Origin: Clostridiales bacterium UBA1206
Lineage (GTDB): Bacteria; Bacillota; Clostridia; Oscillospirales; CAG-382
Assembly: GCA_002310055.1 (NCBI GenBank)
Contig: DBXS01000034.1
Location: 1 to 25,259, forward strand
Direction of reading: 5' to 3'
DNA: 25,259 bases
In this document: in pieces, positions 1 through 6,368 of the stretch
Layout: each line of letters opens with the position of its first letter
Position numbering within the stretch: position 1 is the stretch's first letter
Translations under genes and position numbers: made by a program
Notes under the pieces: model-generated
The model's database searches: none
What the model saw: the letters and a program-made list of their open reading frames with translations, nothing else
Told to the model about the DNA's origin: nothing

Positions 1-131
1 TCTTCGGCCTCACCGGCACCGGTTACTTCGACCTCGTCGCTTACGAAAAATACCACGACGGTAAGATGGACGACTATATCCCCTCCGACGCCGAGCTCGC
101 GTCCTACGCGGCTAAACTGCCCAAAATCTGA
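1..131 (+). CDS. C-terminal end of a probable TrpB-like PLP-dependent enzyme (partial)
   Basis: Only the last 42 codons are present, read from base 3 to the TGA at 129-131; the gene begins outside the window. The visible tail contains GTGYFDLVAYEKY and DYIPSDAEL and ends in KLPKI. From memory this resembles the C-terminus of the TrpB-like (TrpB2-type) tryptophan synthase beta chains of Clostridia, where a Ser/Thr-Gly-x-Gly-xx-Asp element closes the PLP fold. The stop lies 21 bp before the next start, so it is probably cotranscribed with the phenylacetate-CoA ligase-type gene, which would suit aromatic amino acid metabolism. The call rests on a short tail; another PLP enzyme is possible. Confidence 0.5.
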   Translation, partial: FGLTGTGYFDLVAYEKYHDGKMDDYIPSDAELASYAAKLPKI

Positions 132-152
132 ACGACCGGAAGTGTGAAAAGA

Positions 153-1454
153 ATGGAAAGATATTATCAGCCCGAAATAGAGTGCGCTCCCCGCGAGGTG
201 ATCAAAAAGCTCCAGAGCGAGCGGCTCGTCGCGCAGATCAGACGCGTATATGACAGCGTTCCCTACTACCGCAAAAAAATGGAAGAAAAAGGCGTCGCTC
301 CCGAAGATATAAAGGGAATAGACGATCTTTACAAGCTTCCGTTCCTTAGCAAATACGACCTGCGCGACGCGTATCCGTACGGCCTGCTCGGCGCGCCGCT
401 CAAGGATTGCGTGCGTATACATTCCACAAGCGGCACCACGGGCAAACGCGTTATCGCGTTCTACACGCAGCACGATATCGACCTTTGGGACGACTGCTGC
501 GCGAGGGCGATCGTCGCCGCGGGCGGATCCAAAGACGACGTCTGCCAGGTCGCGTACGGCTACGGTCTGTTCACCGGCGGTTTCGGACTCAACGGCGGCA
601 GCCAGAAAGTCGGGTGCCTCACCGTGCCCATCTCGTCCGGCAACACCGAACGCCAGATAATGTTCCTGCAGGATCTGAACGCCACCATACTCTGCTGCAC
701 CCCCAGCTACGCCGCTTACCTCGGCGAGCATATGAAAGAAATGGGGTTGGGTCCCGACGATATCCCGCTCAAGGCGGGAATATTCGGCGCCGAAGCGTGG
801 AGCGAGGAAATGCGCCAAAGCATTCAGGAAACGCTGGGCATAAAGGCGTACGATATCTACGGCCTCACCGAACTTTCAGGCCCGGGCGTCGCGTTCGAAT
901 GCTCCGACCAGCACGGAATGCACATCAACGAAGACCATTTCATAGCCGAGATCATCGACCCCGATACGGGAGAGGTGCTTCCGGAAGGCGCCACCGGCGA
1001 ACTCGTAATCACCGCCGTCGACAAAGAGGCGTTCCCGATGATACGCTACCGCACGCGCGACATCTGCTCGCTCACTCGTGAAAAATGCCCCTGCGGCAGG
1101 ACCCACGTCCGTATGAGCAAGCCCAAAGGAAGAAGCGACGATATGCTCATCATCCGCGGCGTCAACGTGTTCCCCAGCCAGATCGAAACGGTGCTTCTTA
1201 ACAACGGTTTTGCTCCGAACTACCTTATCGTGGTGGACCGCGTAAATAATACCGATACCTTCGAAGTGCAGGTCGAAATGACTCCCGATATGTTCACCGA
1301 CGATATCGGCGCCATCCAGGCGCGCCAGAAAGCGCTCGAAGCGGGGCTGCTTTCCATGCTCGGCATACGGGCAAAAGTTACGCTGCTCGCGCCCAAATCC
1401 ATCACGCGCAGCGAAGGCAAAGCCGTACGCGTCATAGACAAGCGCAAGATCTGA
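153..1454 (+). CDS. paaK: Phenylacetate-CoA ligase-type adenylate-forming enzyme
   Basis: This is a cytoplasmic ANL-superfamily ligase of about 433 residues, the normal length for PaaK, which activates phenylacetate or a related aryl acid to its CoA thioester through an acyl-adenylate. The ATP-binding loop STSGTTGK is at about residues 91-98. The YGLTE motif is near 236, a CPCGRT cysteine cluster typical of PaaK precedes the hinge, and GRSDDMLIIRG at about 326 opens the C-terminal domain. I start at ATG 153 rather than GTG 144: GGAAG at 138-142 is well spaced from 153 but touches 144, and MERYYQPEIE resembles family N-termini. A tandem-ACT gene follows 24 bp after the stop, a common partner of clostridial paaK genes. 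Substrate could be phenylacetate, indoleacetate or another aryl acid. Confidence 0.88.
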   Translation: MERYYQPEIECAPREVIKKLQSERLVAQIRRVYDSVPYYRKKMEEKGVAPEDIKGIDDLYKLPFLSKYDLRDAYPYGLLGAPLKDCVRIHSTSGTTGKRVIAFYTQHDIDLWDDCCARAIVAAGGSKDDVCQVAYGYGLFTGGFGLNGGSQKVGCLTVPISSGNTERQIMFLQDLNATILCCTPSYAAYLGEHMKEMGLGPDDIPLKAGIFGAEAWSEEMRQSIQETLGIKAYDIYGLTELSGPGVAFECSDQHGMHINEDHFIAEIIDPDTGEVLPEGATGELVITAVDKEAFPMIRYRTRDICSLTREKCPCGRTHVRMSKPKGRSDDMLIIRGVNVFPSQIETVLLNNGFAPNYLIVVDRVNNTDTFEVQVEMTPDMFTDDIGAIQARQKALEAGLLSMLGIRAKVTLLAPKSITRSEGKAVRVIDKRKI

Positions 1455-1478
1455 TTTTTGAGTAAAGGAGTAATCAAT

Positions 1479-1910
1479 ATGAGCACAAAGCAAATTTCCG
1501 TTTTTTTGGAAAATAAACCGGGTAAGCTCAGCGAGCTCACCTCGCTGCTTGCGGCGAACGGCATAGACCTGCGCGCGCTTTCCTTGGCCGAGACCAACGA
1601 TTTCGGCATAGCGCGTATGATAGTCGACGACGTCGAAAAGGCGTCCGCCGTGCTTGCAAACGAAAGCTTTATCGCCAGCGTTACCGAAGTTCTGGTGTTC
1701 GCGGTCCCCAATGAACCGGGCGGACTCAACCGCCTGCTCACCGAATTCAACAAGGCGAACGTCAACATCATCTATATGTACGCGTTCATCGGCCGCGATA
1801 CCAGCCGCGCATATATGATCTTCCGCGTAAGCGATACCGCTTCCGCCGAACGCGCGCTTTCGCTCGCAGGTCTTTCTCCGCTGACTCAAAGCGAAATGGA
1901 CGCTATCTGA
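1479..1910 (+). CDS. Tandem ACT-domain protein
   Basis: A small cytoplasmic protein of 143 residues made of two ACT domains. The first runs from about residue 4 to 68 and begins with the ligand-loop pattern VFLENKPGKLSELTSLL. The second, about 70-140, begins with VPNEPGGLNRLLTEF. ACT pairs usually bind amino acids and act as sensors or regulatory subunits. AAAGGAG at 1464-1470 lies 8 bp before ATG 1479, so I prefer this start to the upstream in-frame TTG at 1458. The gene lies directly behind paaK and before a hairpin, so it probably ends that transcript. A role in sensing an aromatic amino acid for the ligase pathway is inference. Confidence 0.85.
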   Translation: MSTKQISVFLENKPGKLSELTSLLAANGIDLRALSLAETNDFGIARMIVDDVEKASAVLANESFIASVTEVLVFAVPNEPGGLNRLLTEFNKANVNIIYMYAFIGRDTSRAYMIFRVSDTASAERALSLAGLSPLTQSEMDAI

Positions 1911-1938
1911 TACGGCGCGTCAAAAGTTATGAAAATTT

Positions 1939-1973
1939 CCCCCGCGGGCGGAATGTTTTTCTGCCCGCGGGGG
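1939..1973 (+). terminator. GC-rich hairpin ending the paaK-ACT transcript
   Basis: A perfect 11-bp inverted repeat (CCCCCGCGGGC at 1939-1949 with its complement at 1963-1973) encloses a 13-base T-rich loop. No U-tract follows, so it is either an atypical terminator or an RNA-stabilising hairpin. It lies 28 bp after the ACT gene stop and before the next promoter. Confidence 0.6.
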
Positions 1974-2035
1974 CGTGCGTTAATTGTGAATGCTTTTTAA
2001 GTCTGAATTATTATGCATAAAATCGTGCAAAACTA

Positions 2036-2064
2036 TTGACAAACGCCGCTGTGTGCGCTATAAT
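2036..2064 (+). promoter_or_regulatory. Consensus sigma-A promoter of the T-box operon
   Basis: TTGACA at 2036-2041 and TATAAT at 2059-2064 are both perfect consensus hexamers separated by exactly 17 bp. Transcription should begin near 2070-2075, just before the T-box leader. Confidence 0.9.
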
Positions 2065-2069
2065 GCCCG

Positions 2070-2357
2070 TAATAACGCGAAGATGCGGAGCAGTAAGCAA
2101 ATCATTCCCGCCTTAAGAGAGACGCCGGACGGTGCGAGGCGCCGGGGGAGATATGCCGAACTCACCGCGGAGCGGCTGTTACGAAAGACGCGAGTAGTGG
2201 CAGACGGGAGCTCCCGTCACAGAGCGGGGACGTGCAGGCGTCCTGTAAGTGCGCCGTTGCTTTTTGCCGGGCGAAGAAGAGTGGTACCGCGGAATACGCA
2301 TTCCTTTGCGTTTTCGTCTCTTTATCTTTTAAAAAGAGACGAAAACGTTTTTTATTT
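2070..2357 (+). promoter_or_regulatory. T-box riboswitch leader, predicted leucine-specific
   Basis: The hallmark T-box sequence AGAGUGGUACCGCGG is at 2278-2292, just before an intrinsic terminator. Stem I can be laid out by comparison with the well-known glyQS leader. UGCGG (2084-2088) pairs with CCGCG (2165-2169), AGUA of the GA/K-turn motif is at 2092-2095, and the AGAGAG and GGUGCGA distal elements follow near 2116-2136. The specifier loop reads GAA-CUC-A before CCGCG-GAGC. By that alignment the specifier is CUC at 2161-2163, decoded by tRNA-Leu(GAG). The UGGU bulge would pair with an ACCA tRNA end, matching the A discriminator of tRNA-Leu. AAGAG (2277-2281) can pair with CUCUU (2318-2322) inside the terminator arm, so uncharged tRNA would favour readthrough. 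The 136-codon open frame across it is not a gene. Confidence 0.92.
2309..2353 (+). terminator. Regulated intrinsic terminator of the T-box leader
   Basis: A perfect 15-bp stem (2309-2323 with 2333-2347) has a 9-base loop and is followed immediately by six T residues. Its 5' arm contains the bases that would form the antiterminator with the T-box sequence. Confidence 0.9.
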
Positions 2358-2396
2358 ATTTCATCGCAGGTTCAATACGAAAGGAGCCGTTTGGAT

Positions 2397-3794
2397 ATGA
2401 AGACCGTACTTATTGCAGACATTACGCTTAAAAAACTCGCCGAAGAGCGCACTTTATCGCTGCTTTTCCGCGAAAAGACCGCGGTGGCGGATTGCGCCGA
2501 CAAGCTCGGCGCCGACGTGGTGGAGCTTCCCGCCGTCAGAAACGCGCGCGAAGACGCCATTATATTCAAAACGATATCCCAGCGGGTCGAAAACGCCGCC
2601 GTTTCGGTATGCGCCGGCGCGGATATCCAAAGCGTGAACGCGGCTTGGGAATGCGTAAAGACGGCCCGCCGCCCCGTGCTGCGCGTCGAACTCCCCGTAT
2701 CCACGCTGCAGATGGAATACGCCTACCACGTCAAGCAGGAAAAAATGCTCGAAAAAATACAAACGCTGGTCACGGCGGCGCGCTCTCTTTGCGCCAAAGT
2801 CGATTTCGTCGCGCTCGATTCCACCCGCGCGGATATCGATTTTCTCGTCGAAGCCGTGCAGGCCGCCGAAAAATGCGGCGCTTCGTTCATCACGCTGTGC
2901 GACGACGCCGGCGTCTCCACGCCCGACGATATCGGCTCGCTCACGGCAAAAGTAAAAGCGAGCGTCAGCGTTCCGGTGTACGTACAGCCTTCCGACCGTA
3001 TAAATATGGGCGTGGCTTCGGCGTTCGCCGCCGTTTCCGCCGGCGCCGACGGCGTTAAATGCGCGCTCACGGGCGGCGACGCGGCGCTCACGGGCGAACT
3101 TTCCGATTCTTTCGGCGCCTGCGGCGCAAAGATCGGCGCCTGCCTCGCGCTCGATAACAAGATAATCCACACGGGAGTAGACGAACTGCTTTCCGGAATA
3201 GGCAGAAGCGGATCGTACGCCGTCTCCGATACCGATCCCGAATCCAGAAAGATACTGCTCGACACGTCGTCCACGCTCGAGCAGGTCGCGCGTGCTGCGC
3301 AGCTTCTCGGCTATGAGCTTTCGGATCCTGACGCCGGCAGCGTCTACCGCGCGCTCATGCAGGTGTGCGAAAAGAAAGGCGCCGTCGGTTCAAGGGAACT
3401 CGAAGCGGTCATAGCGAGCTCGGCGATGCAGGCGCCTTCGACCTATCATTTCGAATCCTATACCACCACTTCCAGCAACACGGCGAGCTCCATGTCGCAG
3501 ATCACGCTCAAATGCGGCGGTGATATCATCTGCGGCGTAAGCGCCGGCGACGGCCCTATAGATTCCGCTTTCCGCGCCATTGAACAGTGCGTCGGCCATC
3601 ACTACGAGCTCGACGATTTCCAGGTCCAGTCGGTCACCGAAGGCAAGGAGGCGCTCGGCTCGGCGCTCGTGCGGCTCCGCAGCGGCGGAAAACTCTATTC
3701 CGGCAACGGCACTTCCACCGATATCGTCGCGGCGAGCATAAGGGCGTATATCAACGCGCTCAACAAGATAGTCTTTGAGGAGAATGCGGTATGA
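2397..3794 (+). CDS. LeuA-like protein with regulatory domain but degenerate catalytic barrel
   Basis: This 465-residue protein has the architecture of 2-isopropylmalate synthase: an N-terminal HMGL-like TIM barrel (about 1-270) and a C-terminal LeuA allosteric/dimerisation domain (about 350-455). The latter includes GNGTSTDIVAASIRAYINAL, very like the leucine-binding LeuA tail. The catalytic signature is missing. The family's TLRDGEQ is ITLKKLA at residues 9-15, the metal-binding HxH is Y195-V-Q197, and the GIGERAGN loop is not recognisable. Normal LeuA proteins are about 510-560 residues, so the linker region is also shortened. ATG 2397 is supported by AAGGAG at 2381-2386. The gene sits directly behind a leucine T-box and overlaps the next gene by ATGA, implying translational coupling. 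It may be a non-catalytic leucine-sensing subunit or an enzyme with new chemistry; ordinary LeuA activity is unlikely. Confidence 0.78.
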   Translation: MKTVLIADITLKKLAEERTLSLLFREKTAVADCADKLGADVVELPAVRNAREDAIIFKTISQRVENAAVSVCAGADIQSVNAAWECVKTARRPVLRVELPVSTLQMEYAYHVKQEKMLEKIQTLVTAARSLCAKVDFVALDSTRADIDFLVEAVQAAEKCGASFITLCDDAGVSTPDDIGSLTAKVKASVSVPVYVQPSDRINMGVASAFAAVSAGADGVKCALTGGDAALTGELSDSFGACGAKIGACLALDNKIIHTGVDELLSGIGRSGSYAVSDTDPESRKILLDTSSTLEQVARAAQLLGYELSDPDAGSVYRALMQVCEKKGAVGSRELEAVIASSAMQAPSTYHFESYTTTSSNTASSMSQITLKCGGDIICGVSAGDGPIDSAFRAIEQCVGHHYELDDFQVQSVTEGKEALGSALVRLRSGGKLYSGNGTSTDIVAASIRAYINALNKIVFEENAV

Positions 3795-6253
3795 AGATAG
3801 TTTTTTCCACAAAAAACGTCGTTCGCGCCTCGTTTCTGGATACATGCCGTATGGCGTACGACTACGGCTTCTGCGGATTTGAGATATACGACGCCGAAAA
3901 AGAGCGTTCGTTCCACAACGACAGCATACTCCGCCGCGACAAGACCGCCGATTCCAGGCGCAAGCTCGTGAACCGCAGCCTTTCGGTATCGGCGCTCAGG
4001 ATGCCGTACCCGCTGGAAAGCGAAAACGTGAGCGCCGACCTTACGGTCAAATACGTCGATATGGCGTCGCTCGCCGGTATACCTTACGTGATAGTACGCG
4101 TCGAGCAGGCGACAGATACCGGCGTGCTTGAACAAAAGCTTTCGGCAGCCCTCAGGCGCGCCGAAAACGCAGACGTCGGCATACTGCTCGAAACGGTCGG
4201 ACATCTCGCCGATACCGATAACGTCATAGACGTGATAAATCATTTCTCATCCGCTGCTTTGGGCGTTTCGTGGAACGTTCGCGCCACTTGTTTCGACGCC
4301 GACGAAAGCTCGGTCGCCACTATGAAGACGCTCGGCGCGTATATCAAATACGTTCGGCTCGGCGATATGAAAAACGGCAAAGCCGTGCTCATAGGCGAAG
4401 GCGAACTTGACGTTAAGGCGCTTCTCAACGCGCTGTCTTCGCTCAATTACGACGGCTATATATGCGCCGCGTGGAACGACGAGATAACCGACGCCGATAT
4501 CGTGCTGACGCATTTCGCAAACTACGTTTCGGCGCTCAACCGCCAGAAGACGACGTATGAACACGTCTATTACAACCGCGCCCGCACCGGCACGTACGTC
4601 TGGAAAAAGTACGACGTCATTGACTGCACTTTTTCTGAAGTGCTCGATACGATGGCGGAAAAATACCCCGACCAGTACGCGTTCAGGTTCCCCACGCTCG
4701 ATTATACGCGCACCTACCGCCAGTTCTTGCGCGACGTTGACGAATGCGCCGCTTCGCTCATTTCGATGGGCGTAAAGCCGGGCGACCACGTGGCGATCTG
4801 GGCGACAAATATCCCCCAGTGGTTCATTACGTTCTGGGCGACCACCAAGATCGGCGCCGTGCTGGTGACTGTGAACACCGCGTATAAGATACACGAAATA
4901 GAGTATCTGCTCAAGCAGTCCGACACCCACACTCTGGTGCTTATCGAATATTGCAAGGACATAAGCTACAAGGACATCATCCGCGAGCTTTGCCCCGAAC
5001 TCGATACGCTCGAACCCGGCAAACCGCTTTATTCCAAAAAGCTGCCGTTTTTACGCAACGTCGTGACCGTGGGATTTACCATGCCCGGATGCCTCAGCTG
5101 GGAACAGATGCTTTCGCGTTCGTCGCTCGTGCCGCTGGCGGAAGTGCGCCGCCGCGCCGCTCTCGTCAGGCCTGACGACGTCTGCAATATGCAGTACACC
5201 TCCGGCACCACGGGGTTCCCCAAGGGCGTTATGCTCACCCACCGCAATATAGTCAACAACGGCAAGACCATAGGCGACCGGATGGATCTTTCCACCGCCG
5301 ACCGCATGATGATACAGGTGCCGATGTTCCACTGTTTCGGAATGGTGCTTTCGATGACGTCGATGATGACCCACGGCGGCACTCTGTGTCCAATCCCGTA
5401 CTTTTCGCCTAAATCGGCGCTGGCTTGCGTCAACGACGAGCACATCACCTGCTTCAACGGCGTTCCGACAATGTTCATCGCGATGTTCGGGCATCCCGAT
5501 TTTGCAAAGACCGATTTTTCGTATATGCGCACCGGGATAATGGCGGGCTCCAACTGTCCGCCCGATCTTATGCGCCGCGCGGCGGACGAGATGAATATGC
5601 GTGAGATAATTTCGGTCTACGGTCAGACAGAGGCGGCGCCCGGCTGCACGATGGGCGAAGTCAACGAGGATATCGACCACCGCGTCGAGACCGTGGGCAG
5701 CCCGTTCCCCGGCGTGGAATGTATGATAATCGATCCCGAGACCGGCAGGGAACTGCCCGACGGCGAAAGCGGCGAATTCGTCGCCCGCGGGTTCAATATC
5801 ATGAAGGGTTACTACAAAATGCCCGAAGCCACGGCCATGGCGATCGACGAGGACGGCTGGCTGCATTCGGGCGATATCTGCCTGCGTACGCCGGACGGCT
5901 ACTACAAAGTCACCGGGCGGCTCAAGGATATGATAATCCGCGGCGGCGAAAACCTCTACCCGCGCGAGATAGAAGAATTCTATCTGACCAACCCCAAGGT
6001 GCGCGACGTCCAGGTCGTCGGCGTGCCCGACGAAAAATACGGCGAGGAATGCTGCGCGTGGATCATACTTTACAAGGGCGAAACCTCGGACGACGCCGAG
6101 ATGCGCGCTTACGGCAACGCTTCTATAGCAAGGCACAAGGTGCCGAGATATTTCCTGTTCGTGGACGAATTCCCGATGAACGCCGCGGGCAAGATACTCA
6201 AATACAAGATGCGCGAAGAATCCGTGCGCCTGCTCGGACTCGACAATAAGTGA
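3791..6253 (+). CDS. Fusion of a TIM-barrel (AP-endonuclease-2-like) domain with an acyl-CoA synthetase
   Basis: An 820-residue cytoplasmic fusion. Residues 1-260 resemble the sugar phosphate isomerase/epimerase TIM barrel. One metal-ligand glutamate survives in LLETVG, but the expected WDxGH is WNVRAT and the later His and Glu sites are not evident. Residues about 270-820 form a complete AMP-dependent acyl-CoA synthetase: P-loop YTSGTTGFPKG at 469-479, GQTEAAPG near 615, SGD before the hinge, GRLKDMIIRGGENLYP from 709, and the catalytic C-terminal lysine K801 in AAGKILKYK. The ligase half should therefore activate a carboxylic acid to a CoA thioester. Translation is coupled to the upstream LeuA-like gene by an ATGA overlap, and both answer to the leucine T-box. 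A branched-chain or leucine-derived acid is a plausible substrate, but this is inference. Confidence 0.85.
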   Translation: MKIVFSTKNVVRASFLDTCRMAYDYGFCGFEIYDAEKERSFHNDSILRRDKTADSRRKLVNRSLSVSALRMPYPLESENVSADLTVKYVDMASLAGIPYVIVRVEQATDTGVLEQKLSAALRRAENADVGILLETVGHLADTDNVIDVINHFSSAALGVSWNVRATCFDADESSVATMKTLGAYIKYVRLGDMKNGKAVLIGEGELDVKALLNALSSLNYDGYICAAWNDEITDADIVLTHFANYVSALNRQKTTYEHVYYNRARTGTYVWKKYDVIDCTFSEVLDTMAEKYPDQYAFRFPTLDYTRTYRQFLRDVDECAASLISMGVKPGDHVAIWATNIPQWFITFWATTKIGAVLVTVNTAYKIHEIEYLLKQSDTHTLVLIEYCKDISYKDIIRELCPELDTLEPGKPLYSKKLPFLRNVVTVGFTMPGCLSWEQMLSRSSLVPLAEVRRRAALVRPDDVCNMQYTSGTTGFPKGVMLTHRNIVNNGKTIGDRMDLSTADRMMIQVPMFHCFGMVLSMTSMMTHGGTLCPIPYFSPKSALACVNDEHITCFNGVPTMFIAMFGHPDFAKTDFSYMRTGIMAGSNCPPDLMRRAADEMNMREIISVYGQTEAAPGCTMGEVNEDIDHRVETVGSPFPGVECMIIDPETGRELPDGESGEFVARGFNIMKGYYKMPEATAMAIDEDGWLHSGDICLRTPDGYYKVTGRLKDMIIRGGENLYPREIEEFYLTNPKVRDVQVVGVPDEKYGEECCAWIILYKGETSDDAEMRAYGNASIARHKVPRYFLFVDEFPMNAAGKILKYKMREESVRLLGLDNK

Positions 6254-6260
6254 AGACCGG

Positions 6261-6291
6261 TCCCGTTTCGTTTGAAGCGGGATCTTTTTTT
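6261..6291 (+). terminator. Intrinsic terminator after the T-box operon
   Basis: The 9-bp stem TCCCGTTTC (6261-6269) pairs with GAAGCGGGA (6274-6282) with one G-U, then a run of seven or more T. It lies just after the fusion-gene stop. Confidence 0.85.
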
Positions 6292-6306
6292 GCCCGCCCT
6301 GACTTC

Positions 6307-6335
6307 TTGACAAACGGGACGACTTATTATATAAT
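6307..6335 (+). promoter_or_regulatory. Consensus promoter of the dockerin-protein gene
   Basis: TTGACA (6307-6312) and TATAAT (6330-6335) are separated by 17 bp. An AAGGAG ribosome binding site follows at 6355-6360, before ATG 6369. Confidence 0.88.
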
Positions 6336-6368
6336 GTTTTAAACTGTAACAAACAAGGAGCGATCTAT

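Noticed and set aside
1990..2400. A 136-codon plus-strand frame and an upstream extension of the LeuA-like gene to 2232
   Set aside because: Both run through the T-box stem, T-box sequence and terminator, which explain the region. ATG 2397 has a good ribosome binding site.
5051..6352. A 433-codon minus-strand frame opposite the acyl-CoA synthetase
   Set aside because: It is His/Arg-rich with no motifs, and covers the conserved ligase motifs and the terminator on the other strand; a shadow frame.
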